Counted from the stretch's first letter, positions 51,401 through 59,383 are shown. The stretch is 64,000 nucleotides of DNA from Thiemannella venezuelensis (GCF_014203605.1 NZ_JACHJJ010000023.1:62001-126000), one strand, 5' to 3'. Numbers and translations: made by a program. The notes: generated by a model not told the origin, from the sequence alone.

Positions 51401-52117
51401 TCACGTCTGACATGGCACCGCGCGGAGGTGCATCAGGCAGCCGTTTTGATCTACGTGACCGTCGCTGATCCTGGCTGCCACGTCCTCGGCCATTCGATCG
51501 AACAGGCGCTGCCCTTCCTGCGCCGAGGCGGCGGTGGGATCCCCGAGCACTCCCGAGGGCGACACGCCGGCGATGCCCCGGGCGATGATGTCCGGCATGA
51601 GGCGGGGGAGGGGAGTGAGGTTGCCGGGCTTCGCGCATGTCAGGTCCACAAGGTGGGGGGCCAGGTGCAGCATGAGCGAGGTCTCGCTGCGTCCCGCGTG
51701 TGCGTCGGCGCCGTCGGCGGCGCACGGAACCCACGCCACATGATGACGTTCGGACCGTAGCTGTGTGACGGCGGCGACCAGGCCGCGCACGTTTCCGCCG
51801 TGCCCATTGACGATCACGATGCGTCCGGCCCACAGTGATATGGACCGGACGAGCTCGATCGACAGGAACCGCAGAGCCTCCGTACCGAGCGACATGGTGC
51901 CAGGGAAGCCCTGGTGCTCGCCGCTGGCGCCGTAGGCGAGAGCGGGGGCGATCATCACCGGAGCGGCCAGGCGAGCCGCGCAGGCCTGTGCGACCGCGGC
52001 AGCGATCGTGGTGTCGGTGTGGAGCGGCAGATGCGGGCCGTGCTGCTCGGTCGACCCGAGGGGGACCAGGACGGTGGGCGATGACGGCAGCGCGGGCCAG
52101 GGCAGGTCTGCTGACAC
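51401..52117 (-). CDS. mftE: Mycofactocin peptidase MftE (creatininase family)
   Basis: 238 residues. The creatininase metal site is visible: PLGSTEQHGPHLPLHTDT (Glu, His, Asp), then VNGHGGN and the C-terminal Glu in GRSETSLML. In the pathway MftE releases the modified C-terminal Val-Tyr unit from the precursor. The start is a GTG 2 bp after the mftD stop, so it is translationally coupled. All catalytic residues are present. The next gene, mftF, starts 90 bp further on. Confidence 0.92.
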   Translation of the reverse strand: MSADLPWPALPSSPTVLVPLGSTEQHGPHLPLHTDTTIAAAVAQACAARLAAPVMIAPALAYGASGEHQGFPGTMSLGTEALRFLSIELVRSISLWAGRIVIVNGHGGNVRGLVAAVTQLRSERHHVAWVPCAADGADAHAGRSETSLMLHLAPHLVDLTCAKPGNLTPLPRLMPDIIARGIAGVSPSGVLGDPTAASAQEGQRLFDRMAEDVAARISDGHVDQNGCLMHLRAVPCQT

Positions 52118-52119
52118 CT

Positions 52120-53289
52120 TTAGCTGCCGATCTCCCGGGTGAAGCCGGGCGGGATCACCACGTCGGACGGCCGCAGGTCGCGGACGGATGCGTGGCCGAG
52201 GCCCAGCAGCGCCGAGTCGATCCCGTTGCGCAGGACGTCGAGCACGTTCTCCACCCCGGCCTGGCCGTTGGCTGCCAGCCCCCACAGGTAGGCCCGCCCG
52301 ATCATGACCGCCCGCGCACCGAGCGCCAATGCCTTGACCACATCGCTACCACGCCGGACGCCTCCGTCCAGCAGCACCTCGACCTGTGAGCCGACCGCCT
52401 CGGCGATGGCCGGCAGCAGCCGGATGCTGGCCGGGATGCCATCCAGGTTGTTGCCCCCGTGATTGGACACCGAGATCGCGGTGGCTCCGGCATCCACGGC
52501 CCGGCGGGCGTCATCCAGGCGGCCGATGCCTTTGATCATGAACGGGCCGTCCCACCGTTCCCGCATCCATTCGACGTCTTCCCAGGTGGGGGGCGGTGTC
52601 TGCATCCATGTTCCATAGGCGCCGAAGAACGTCGGGGGCGTTTGCCCGGCCGGGACCACGTTGGGCACCGCCAGGTCGGGCAGGCGGCCGGATCTGACGA
52701 AGTCAAGGAGCCAACCTGGCCGGGCCAGCGCCTGAGGTGCCAGCTTGACCATCGCCTTGAGGTCCAGCCGGTCGGGAATCCACGGGCTGCCCCAGTCGCG
52801 GCCGTGGGAGAACGTCCAGTCCAGTGTCACGATCAGGCCTTTGACGCCGGCGGCCCGGGCACGCTCCATCTCCGCCGTCATGGACTCCTTGGTGCCCATC
52901 CAGTACATCTGGAAGAAGGTCTGGGGGTTGGCCGTGACGACCTCCTCGACCGGCTTGCTGGCGAAGTTGCTCAGCCCCATGATCGTCCCGCGGGCGGCGG
53001 CCGCGCGCGCGACCGCCACCTCGGCGTCCGGATGCACGGCCTGCACGCCGGTGGGCGAGATGAGCACCGGCAGCGACACGGGCTGGCCCATCACGGTGGT
53101 GGACAGGTCACGCTTGGCGGGCAGGTCCGCGACATGGGGCACGAAACCGAGCTCGGCGAAGGCGCCCACGTTGTCGCGATAGGTCACGCCTTTCTCCGAG
53201 CCGGCCAGCAGCGCCGAGTACACCGACCTGGGCAGGCGGCGCCGGGCCCTGCTCTGCGCGGCGGCCACCGTTTCGAACCAAGCAGCCAT
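52120..53289 (-). CDS. mftD: Mycofactocin FMN-dependent dehydrogenase MftD
   Basis: 389 residues, of the lactate dehydrogenase/glycolate oxidase flavoprotein family (FMN, TIM barrel). ISPTGVQAVHPDAEVAVARAA, FQMYWMGTKE, GLIVTLDW, the catalytic His in SVSNHGGNNLDG, and the FMN-phosphate loop LLDGGVRRGSDVVKALALGA are complete. MftD oxidatively deaminates the cyclised Val-Tyr intermediate to give premycofactocin. Its ATG overlaps the mftC stop by one base (TGATG). Confidence 0.93.
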   Translation of the reverse strand: MAAWFETVAAAQSRARRRLPRSVYSALLAGSEKGVTYRDNVGAFAELGFVPHVADLPAKRDLSTTVMGQPVSLPVLISPTGVQAVHPDAEVAVARAAAARGTIMGLSNFASKPVEEVVTANPQTFFQMYWMGTKESMTAEMERARAAGVKGLIVTLDWTFSHGRDWGSPWIPDRLDLKAMVKLAPQALARPGWLLDFVRSGRLPDLAVPNVVPAGQTPPTFFGAYGTWMQTPPPTWEDVEWMRERWDGPFMIKGIGRLDDARRAVDAGATAISVSNHGGNNLDGIPASIRLLPAIAEAVGSQVEVLLDGGVRRGSDVVKALALGARAVMIGRAYLWGLAANGQAGVENVLDVLRNGIDSALLGLGHASVRDLRPSDVVIPPGFTREIGS

Positions 53290-54812
53290 CACAAACCTCG
53301 TTCCGAAGAGACGACCAACCCGGCCAGAGGGCTCTCCGCGCAGGCGCGCACCGGCGGAGCGGCGGGGCGTGGGCCGATCTGTACCGGGACACGGCGGGAG
53401 TGGTCCTGGCTGGGACGGGGCACCGTCCGCCCGGCCGCGGCCAGCGCGTCGGCCGCGTGCCCCTGCACGCATTCGGGATCGGGCCCGTCCAGCGGCAGGC
53501 CGGTGAAGAACTTCGCCGCCATGCACCCGCCCCGGCAGGAGTCGAAGAAGGCGCATCCCGTACAGGCACCGGAGGTCTGCGGCGAACGCAGCTCCGTGAA
53601 CAGCTCTGACTCGCGCCACACCTGGGCGAACCCTCCCGCCGACAGCAGATTGCCCGCGTGGAAGCGGTCGTGAATCGCGAACGGGCACGCGTACACGTCT
53701 CCGATCGGATCGATCAGGCACACCACCCGGCCCGCGCCGCACAGGTTCAGCCCGGGCAGCGACTCGCCATAGCCGGCCAGATGGAAGAACGAGTCACCGG
53801 TCAGCACGTCCTCACCCGACCTCAGCAGCCATTCGTACAGATCACGCTGCTGTTCAGCCGTCGGGTGCAGATCGTCCCACACATCCGCGCCGCGCCCCGA
53901 GGGGCGCAACCGGGTGAGCCGGAGCGTCGCTCCACGCTCATCCGCGATCGCCTTGAAGTCATCGAGCTGGCCTGCGTTCTCACGGGTGACGACCACCGAC
54001 AGCTTCGCGTTCTCGAAGCCGGCGGCGGCCAGGTTGTCCAGTGCCCGCATCGCCGTCGCGTACGAACCAGGGCCCCGCACCCGGTCGTTCACCTCGGCCG
54101 TGGCGCCATCCAGGGACACCTGCACGTCGACATAGTCGGTGGCCGCCAGGTGCCGGGCCCGCTCGGGCGTGAGGCGCACTCCGTTGGTCGAGAACTTCAC
54201 CCCGACCCGGCGGCTCACCGCGTAGTCCAGCAGGTGCCAGAAGTCCGGCCGGATCGTCGGTTCCCCGCCGCCGATGTTGACGTAGAAAACCTGCATGGCC
54301 TGCAGCTCGTCGATCACCGCCTCGCACTGTCGTGTGCTCAGCTCGCGGGGGTCTCGCCGTCCCGACGAGGAAAGACAGTGCACGCACGACAGATTGCAGG
54401 CGTAGGTGAGTTCCCAGGTCAGGCAGATCGGGGCGGCAAGGCCGTATTCGAACCGCTTGACGAGCCCTCCGCTGGCCGTACCGGTCCTGCCTGCTGCCGG
54501 CTGCGCGTCCGGGCTCGTGTTCGACTGTGTGCGTGGGGTGCCGGACGTACGGCGTCTGATCATGTCGGCGGCGGCCAGGCCGCGCAGCGCGGAGGAATAA
54601 GCGGGCCACTGCTCCGGGGATACCCCCGCCAGGACCAGTGCGGCACGAGCGTCGGGCTGATCGGCGAGCGCAGTGACGACGGATACCAGCTCCGGGCGTT
54701 TGATGAAGGACAAACGCCGGTTGCCGAAGTGGTAAGCCAGTGCTCCGAACGGCTCCGGCCGCAATGCCACACTGGGAGACAGCTCCCAGGCGTCATTCAA
54801 CAAATTTGTCAT
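53289..54812 (-). CDS. mftC: Fused MftB-MftC: peptide chaperone plus radical SAM maturase
   Basis: 507 residues. Residues ~1-90 are an MftB (PqqD-like RRE) domain: ELSPSVALRPEPFGALAYHF, then RRLSFIKRPELVSVV. After a Ser/Thr/Pro/Ala linker (~90-118) comes the MftC radical SAM domain with CNLSCVHC (Cys 139/143/146, [4Fe-4S]), GGGEPT, and a C-terminal SPASM-like region with further Cys (LNLCGAG, YACPF, CTGCAFFDSCRGGC). MftC decarboxylates and crosslinks the C-terminal Val-Tyr of MftA while MftB presents the leader. In mycobacteria these are separate proteins. It starts 18 bp after mftA with no strong ribosome site, so coupling to mftA is likely. Confidence 0.92.
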   Translation of the reverse strand: MTNLLNDAWELSPSVALRPEPFGALAYHFGNRRLSFIKRPELVSVVTALADQPDARAALVLAGVSPEQWPAYSSALRGLAAADMIRRRTSGTPRTQSNTSPDAQPAAGRTGTASGGLVKRFEYGLAAPICLTWELTYACNLSCVHCLSSSGRRDPRELSTRQCEAVIDELQAMQVFYVNIGGGEPTIRPDFWHLLDYAVSRRVGVKFSTNGVRLTPERARHLAATDYVDVQVSLDGATAEVNDRVRGPGSYATAMRALDNLAAAGFENAKLSVVVTRENAGQLDDFKAIADERGATLRLTRLRPSGRGADVWDDLHPTAEQQRDLYEWLLRSGEDVLTGDSFFHLAGYGESLPGLNLCGAGRVVCLIDPIGDVYACPFAIHDRFHAGNLLSAGGFAQVWRESELFTELRSPQTSGACTGCAFFDSCRGGCMAAKFFTGLPLDGPDPECVQGHAADALAAAGRTVPRPSQDHSRRVPVQIGPRPAAPPVRACAESPLAGLVVSSERGL

Positions 54813-54830
54813 CGCGTAGTCCGATCCTGG

Positions 54831-54950
54831 CTAGTAAACGCCGCACATGCCATCGATCGACACATCTTCGAGCAGCATGTCCTCTGTGAGCACTTCAGAC
54901 TCCTGAGTGGTCTGCTCGGGGTGGTCGTTTGCGCTGATCGAGTCGTTCAT
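54831..54950 (-). CDS. mftA: Mycofactocin precursor peptide MftA
   Basis: 39 residues, ending in the invariant core IDGMCGVY. The C-terminal Val-Tyr becomes mycofactocin, a redox cofactor. The leader begins MNDSISANDHPEQTTQESEV and continues LTEDMLLEDVS, acidic as usual. GAGGAGGAG lies 3-11 bases before the ATG. It is followed by the MftB-MftC gene. Its promoter, ribosome site and first two thirds are duplicated at 56311-56620. Confidence 0.96.
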   Translation of the reverse strand: MNDSISANDHPEQTTQESEVLTEDMLLEDVSIDGMCGVY

Positions 54951-55176
54951 GACTCCTCCTCGGTGAATGGCGTTGCGGCGCCGTGGCATTTCGGCCTTGC
55001 CGGGTGGTCGTTTCAGGTGATGGGGCAGGGTGGGGGCGAGAGGGCTGTCTTCGGGAGGGATTATCGGCGCGGGGCCTCCTGAGGAGGGTCACGACAGAGC
55101 GTCAGGAATCGACCCTGCCAGTTCGGCCGCCCGAGGCATTGAGTCCGAGCGCCACCCGCTTGAAACGAACTGCCAG
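54867..55176. repeat. Duplicated mftA promoter/leader block, copy 1
   Basis: 310 bp matching 56311-56620 in direct orientation at 1,444 bp distance. By eye it differs at six positions, all in the first ~40 bases (inside the coding part); the rest, including start codon and promoter, is identical. Homology resumes for about 8 bp (CCCCGTTG at 55487) beyond an IS3 remnant, so this copy was interrupted by that insertion. Confidence 0.93.
55060..55087 (-). promoter_or_regulatory. Likely mftA promoter and palindromic operator
   Basis: On the minus strand GATAAT (55065-55060) is a good -10 box; no clear -35 is seen. The palindrome CCTCCT-G-AGGAGG (55075-55087) overlaps the spacer/-35 region and could bind the mycofactocin repressor. 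About 110 nt of leader precede mftA. The same elements recur at 56504-56531 before the SDR fusion. Confidence 0.5.
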
Positions 55177-55486
55177 CTTGGGCTTGATCCGGTTTGACGG
55201 ACATCCGAGATCAGGGGCTCGTCCCGCAAAGGATGTCCATGATGGAGCACATGGCAGGGGAGGGAAGAAAACCGCGTCCTCGCCGCTCGGCTGCCCGTGA
55301 GTTCACAGCCGAGATCGTCAAGCTGCACCGGCGCGGTGCACAAGGTGGAAGCGGCTGAGCAGATCGCTGGTACAACGTGCAGCGCCCGCACAGCAGCCTG
55401 GGCTGCCGTAGCCCGGCCGGCTATGAGACCGCCTGCGCGATCTGACCACCACAACGGTGGTGTCCGTCGAAGCGGAACAAGCTCAG
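55177..55486 (+). mobile_element. Internally deleted IS3-family remnant
   Basis: It starts with an inverted-repeat-like end GCTTGATCCGGTTTGACGGA (55182-55201); the complement, TTCCGCTTCGACGGACACC, ends near 55480. Inside, a short OrfA start (RRSAAREFTAEIVKLHRRG) is joined to an OrfB end (WYNVQRPHSSLGCRSPAGYE), with the transposase core lost. CAG on both sides (55174-55176 and 55484-55486) may be the 3-bp target duplication. It splits copy 1 of the mft block near its distal end. Confidence 0.75.
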
Positions 55487-55557
55487 CCCCGTTGAGATAT
55501 GGCGTGAATGCACTGATCACCAGACAGTGCGGACACGCGTGATGGTGTGCTCGCCTT

Positions 55558-56394
55558 TCATCCGGCGAGGAGTCCGCCATCGACGGGGAACACCCCGCCG
55601 GTGGAATAGGCGGAAAGATCGGAGACGAGGAACACCACGAGCTTCGACACCTCTTCCGGCTCGGCGACGCGGCTGATCGGCTGGGACCACAGCCATGTGT
55701 CGAAGTCGAAGTACTCGTTCGTGGCGAAGTGCTCCATTTCGTGCTTCAGCATCTCTGTGTTCACCGCTGACGGGGCGATGGCGTTGACCCGGATATTCTC
55801 CTTCGCGTAGGTGATGGCCATCGATCGTGTCAGCGCCACAACAGCGGCCTTGCTCGCCTGGTAGGCGGCATACCCCCACGTTCCCTTGACCGCCTGCACC
55901 GAGGCGGTGTTGACGATCACACCACCGCCCGTCGCCTTCATCGCGGGAATCGCTGAGCGGCAACCTCGCAGGACGCCCCCCGCATTGGTCTCCATGACCA
56001 ATGCCCACTCGGCGTCGGAGCACTCCTCCACCGCCGACACCTCGCAGACGCCGGCGTTGTTGACCAGGATGTCGAGCGAACCCTTGGTTTTGACGAGCTC
56101 CGCGACGACCTCATTCCACTGTGAGCTGTCCCGCACGTCCAATCGTGCGTAACCGGCCTGGTGACCCTGGTCCCGCAGCTCTTGCGCAACCGTCTTTCCC
56201 AGGTCGTCCAGGATGTCGGTGAGGAGCACGTATGCTCCCTCTTGTGCGAGGTGTTTCGCGTGGGAGGCGCCCTGTCCACGAGCGGCTCCTGTGACGATGG
56301 CGACCTTACCTTCGAGCAGCCTGTCCTTTGAGGGCACTTCGGACTCCTGGGTGGTCTGCTCGGGGTGGTCGTTTGCGCTGATCGAGTCGTTCAT
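55558..56394 (-). CDS. Short-chain dehydrogenase with MftA leader as N-terminus
   Basis: 278 residues. Residues 1-20 are exactly MNDSISANDHPEQTTQESEV, the N-terminus of MftA; PSKDRLLEGKVAIVTGAARG then leads into a complete classical SDR: TGAARGQG (NAD(P)), LLTDILDD, NNAGVCEV, catalytic Tyr/Lys in AAYQASKAAV, and a normal C-terminal end FPVDGGLLAG. The start, GAGGAGGAG ribosome site and promoter are those of mftA, supplied by the 310-bp duplication. It lacks the insert of mycofactocin-coupled SDRs. The extension is long for this family. Co-expression with mftA is expected; binding of the leader to the MftB domain is an inference. Confidence 0.88.
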   Translation of the reverse strand: MNDSISANDHPEQTTQESEVPSKDRLLEGKVAIVTGAARGQGASHAKHLAQEGAYVLLTDILDDLGKTVAQELRDQGHQAGYARLDVRDSSQWNEVVAELVKTKGSLDILVNNAGVCEVSAVEECSDAEWALVMETNAGGVLRGCRSAIPAMKATGGGVIVNTASVQAVKGTWGYAAYQASKAAVVALTRSMAITYAKENIRVNAIAPSAVNTEMLKHEMEHFATNEYFDFDTWLWSQPISRVAEPEEVSKLVVFLVSDLSAYSTGGVFPVDGGLLAG

Positions 56395-56620
56395 GACTCC
56401 TCCTCGGTGAATGGCGTTGCGGCGCCGTGGCATTTCGGCCTTGCCGGGTGGTCGTTTCAGGTGATGGGGCAGGGTGGGGGCGAGAGGGCTGTCTTCGGGA
56501 GGGATTATCGGCGCGGGGCCTCCTGAGGAGGGTCACGACAGAGCGTCAGGAATCGACCCTGCCAGTTCGGCCGCCCGAGGCATTGAGTCCGAGCGCCACC
56601 CGCTTGAAACGAACTGCCAG
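56311..56620. repeat. Duplicated mftA promoter/leader block, copy 2
   Basis: Direct copy of 54867-55176 (304 of 310 identical by eye). It supplies the promoter palindrome (56519-56531), -10 box (56504-56509), ribosome site and first codons of the SDR at 55558-56394. The junction with the SDR lies in the LLE codons (TTCGAGCAGC on the + strand), a short match between mftA and the SDR gene. Confidence 0.93.
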
Positions 56621-56629
56621 CCCCGTTGT

Positions 56630-56653
56630 GGCGATCTTGCCTTCGAGTAGCAT
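56630..56653 (-). pseudogene. Orphan start of an SDR gene
   Basis: On the minus strand an ATG at 56653, with AGAAGG 8 bases upstream, begins MLLEGKIA and then runs into the mft block at 56628. This is the typical N-terminus of an SDR and 19 of 23 bases match the LLEGKVA codons of the fused SDR further on. It is most simply read as the original SDR start, cut off when the mft block was inserted. Confidence 0.55.
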
Positions 56654-56699
56654 CCACTGACCTTCTGGATCGGCCCGGTTGAGAACCGAATACGGTGAT

Positions 56700-57041
56700 T
56701 TACGTGATGCGGAAGACGACGACTTTGCGCACCGTCTCCAGCGTCGTCCAACGACAGGTGTCTCCAGGCGCCAGCACACCGACGTCTCCGGGGCCGAATT
56801 CGAGCACCCGTCCGTCCGGGAAATCCACCCGCGACCGGCCGCTGAGGATGACGAACGACTCGTTGCCTTGGGTCTCGTCGAGGACTCCGGGTGTCATCTC
56901 CCACACCGCGCCGACCTCGCTTTTGTCCTCTCGCACCCAGAGCACAGCAACCGTGATCTGGGTTCCAGGCGTCAATCGCCCAGGGGCGACCGGATAGGTG
57001 CCCATAGGTACCTCGGTCGGCTTGAAACGTGCACTCACCAT
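56700..57041 (-). CDS. Small cupin-domain protein
   Basis: 113 residues. A single cupin barrel: GNESFVILSGRSRVDFPDGR (motif 1 variant) and GDVGVLAPGDTCRWTTLE (motif 2). The metal-binding His residues of classical cupins are largely replaced, so the enzyme class is unclear; the pattern resembles EutQ-like/amine-associated cupins. The ATG at 57041 gives a clean domain; upstream frame extension looks non-coding. It lies between an amine oxidase and the SDR genes on the same strand, so a role in amine catabolism is possible. Confidence 0.75.
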   Translation of the reverse strand: MVSARFKPTEVPMGTYPVAPGRLTPGTQITVAVLWVREDKSEVGAVWEMTPGVLDETQGNESFVILSGRSRVDFPDGRVLEFGPGDVGVLAPGDTCRWTTLETVRKVVVFRIT

Positions 57042-57381
57042 GGCGGCATTCCGATCCTGAGAAGCGCGAAGACTGGCTGGATGACTTGGTGTATGTCTGC
57101 CCACTATGGAGCCGCCCCGGATCGGCGGATTGATCTGAAACGCCACTCGATAGGCGGAGGGTGTCGCCGCGGCTGCGCATCGCCGCACACTGGCCCTGCG
57201 TGATGCAGATCATCACGCCGTCACCCGCCTGCAGGCCTTACCTGTGCCGACCTGACCAGCGAAAACCCCTGTCCACGACCAGCAGAATGAATCCAACGGG
57301 TCAGTGGAACCCTGTCCGCCCGGCGCGACAGCAAGGCGGACGCGCTGGCCAGGCCGCGAAAACACACCGTAGCCGAACGAC
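57042..57381. other. Intergenic region, no clear gene
   Basis: 340 bp between the cupin and amine oxidase genes (both minus). No recognisable protein or repeat; the part nearest the cupin probably contains its promoter. Confidence 0.35.
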
Positions 57382-58758
57382 TCAGCCGACCACAGAAAGA
57401 TCATGAGAGGTCGAGGCGAGACGGGCGGCCACCTCGGTTGCCGCTCGCTGGCCCGACAGGATCGCGCCGTTCATGGTGCCGGACGTCTCATCGGCTGTCT
57501 CGGTGCCGGCCCAGTGCACGAGTCCGACCGGCTCACGCAGGAACGGTCCGAATGTGGTCCATGCCTTCGTCCCGACTGCCGGATTCGGCCCGCCGGGCGC
57601 GAACACGTCGTTGCCCCAGGAGAAGTCGGTGTAGTCGATGATGTGGCGCGCGGGTTCACCGTACAGGTGGACGAGGTGCCTCACGACGCGGCGGCGGCGC
57701 TCGTCCTTGTCGTAGGCGTCGAACCCGCGTCCGTCGCAGAAGACCATGAGGATGCCGGGGCCGTCGGCGGCGGGGCTGACGTCGAAGGTGAGGAAGACGG
57801 TCTCGTCGTCGGACACTCCCTCTCCCGACAGGCCTTCGTCCCGCCAGAAGGGGCGGTCGTAGGCGACGAAGGCCTTGCTGAGCGCTCCCAGCCGCCAGCT
57901 GCGGGAGAGCCCGTAGTGGCGCTCCGGGAGGGCGGGTGTGAACTCGATGGTCGAGCGGTGTGCCGGCGACGCCGTCACAATGACGTACTGGGCTTCGATC
58001 GTGTGCTTGCCGGTCTCGACCGTGACACGTTCACCGACTGTGGTGATGCGCTCTACCGGGGAGTCGACGAGCACACGGGACCCCAGCGTGTCGGCGAGCC
58101 TGCTGACCAGCGTGTAAGTCGTTCCCAGCACTCGGTCCTGCTGGTCGCCGCCCTCGACGGCGAGCATGTGCTCGATGCCGCCCAGGTTCTTGATGTAGCG
58201 CATCACGTTGAACAGTGACACCTCGCCGACGGGCGCACCCCAGTGCACCAGGCTGAAGACGTTCAAGAACTTCCGGGTGTCCTTCAGGGCGTGCTCTGCG
58301 GTCAGCCACTCGCCGAGCGACATCGAATCATGCCGCGCGGCATGGGGGTGCTCCCAAGGCGATGAGACGGGAAGGCCGTCGACCATCTTCTGCAGCCCGC
58401 TCATGATGCGCCAGAGGTCGAGCATCACCCAGGGCGCCAGGGCGGTGATGCCGTCGGTCTTGCGCCTGCCCCCGAAGGAGATGACCCCTTTGCCCGGACG
58501 GAACTGGGGCACGAACTCGCAGCCGAGCCGGCTCGCGAGATCGCGTACCGCTGTGTGACCCGGCGCCACCCAGGTCGCTCCAGCATCGACGGAGACACCC
58601 GCGATCTCGGCCTTGCGGATGCGTCCACCGACGCGATCGCGGCCCTCGACGACGACGACGTCATACCCCGCCCGGGTGAGCTGATCCGCTGCCGTGAGTC
58701 CTGCGAGCCCGGCACCGACGACGACGACGTCGGCGGATCGGGTGCTGGCACTGTTCAT
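57382..58758 (-). CDS. Flavin-dependent amine oxidase (monoamine oxidase family)
   Basis: 458 residues. An N-terminal FAD Rossmann motif VVVVGAGLAGLTAADQL, VVEGRDRVGGRIR, ATWVAPGH, and the C-terminal FAD motif HWAGTETADETSGTMNGAILSGQRAA define the family. The cysteine used for covalent FAD in mitochondrial MAO is not present near the C-terminus. The ATG at 58758 has GGAGTG 4-9 bases upstream; a longer frame lacks a site. A perfect palindrome (58809-58832) 51 bp upstream is probably its operator. It oxidises a primary or secondary amine to the imine/aldehyde with H2O2. Confidence 0.9.
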   Translation of the reverse strand: MNSASTRSADVVVVGAGLAGLTAADQLTRAGYDVVVVEGRDRVGGRIRKAEIAGVSVDAGATWVAPGHTAVRDLASRLGCEFVPQFRPGKGVISFGGRRKTDGITALAPWVMLDLWRIMSGLQKMVDGLPVSSPWEHPHAARHDSMSLGEWLTAEHALKDTRKFLNVFSLVHWGAPVGEVSLFNVMRYIKNLGGIEHMLAVEGGDQQDRVLGTTYTLVSRLADTLGSRVLVDSPVERITTVGERVTVETGKHTIEAQYVIVTASPAHRSTIEFTPALPERHYGLSRSWRLGALSKAFVAYDRPFWRDEGLSGEGVSDDETVFLTFDVSPAADGPGILMVFCDGRGFDAYDKDERRRRVVRHLVHLYGEPARHIIDYTDFSWGNDVFAPGGPNPAVGTKAWTTFGPFLREPVGLVHWAGTETADETSGTMNGAILSGQRAATEVAARLASTSHDLSVVG

Positions 58759-58808
58759 GATCACTCCGTTCGTGTGTGGCCTGCCGGCCTCTACCTCATC
58801 TGCTAATA

Positions 58809-58832
58809 ACTGTACTGACGTGTCAGTACAGT
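58809..58832. promoter_or_regulatory. Perfect palindromic operator before the amine oxidase gene
   Basis: Arms ACTGTACTGAC and GTCAGTACAGT, 11 bp each, perfectly complementary around GT. It follows a TAATAA stretch and lies 51 bp before the start codon. It shares CTGAC-N2-GTCAGTA with the site at 61218-61241 before the FAD monooxygenase. The TetR encoded between these genes is the likely binder. Confidence 0.75.
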
Positions 58833-58934
58833 TCCAAATCGGTGAGGTCATTCATCGGTACGGATGTTGCGGACAACCCATGACGAAGAGCGGCCCGGTC
58901 ACCAGCCCCTCCACAGCGCAGACATGTCGCCCAG

Positions 58935-59240
58935 CCGACGGCGGGTGCCGTCGCCGTGTTGAGCGTGAGCCTGCTCACGCTCACGATGGGCATGCCGATC
59001 CTGGACAACGCGCTGCCGGACGTGGCGGTCGAGCCGCACTCGACATCGGACCAGCGGCTGCGGATCGTGGACGTGTGTTCCCTCGTCCTGGCCGGGTCGC
59101 CTGTGTCCTTGGCCGCGATGCCGACCGCTGGGGCGCGAAGGGATGATGCTGGTTGCACCGTCTTCGGCGCGGCGTCATCGACGGTGGTGTTCACCGAGAC
59201 CGCCGAGGCCGTCGACTGCACGGCGCGGACGGCCTGGCAC
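58935..59240 (+). pseudogene. MFS transporter (DHA2) N-terminal remnant
   Basis: The plus-strand frame keeps VLSVSLLTLTMGMPILDNALPD, TSDQRLRIVDVCSLVLAG and CTVFGAASS, matching the first helices of QacA-type transporters (LDxTxLNVALPD, QWIVDAYSLVLAG, AVFGAAS), but motif A (GxLADRxGRR) has decayed and the frame breaks soon after. No start or remaining body. A dead relative of the intact pump at 40042. Confidence 0.65.
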
Positions 59241-59383
59241 GGCGCCCGAACACCGGCTCTTGTGCGCCGGCATCGCCCGGTCAAGGCCCGCCGCGCACGG
59301 GATCGTCGCTCGACGAGCGAACAGGCCGGTCCTCGGATACCGGGCGACGCCGAACTGAGATCGTCGATGCGCCCGAGGCGGTG

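Noticed and set aside
55089-55580. Minus-strand open frame of 163 codons covering the IS3 remnant
   Set aside because: It is antisense to recognisable OrfA/OrfB pieces and shares its end with the duplicated block; no support as a gene.
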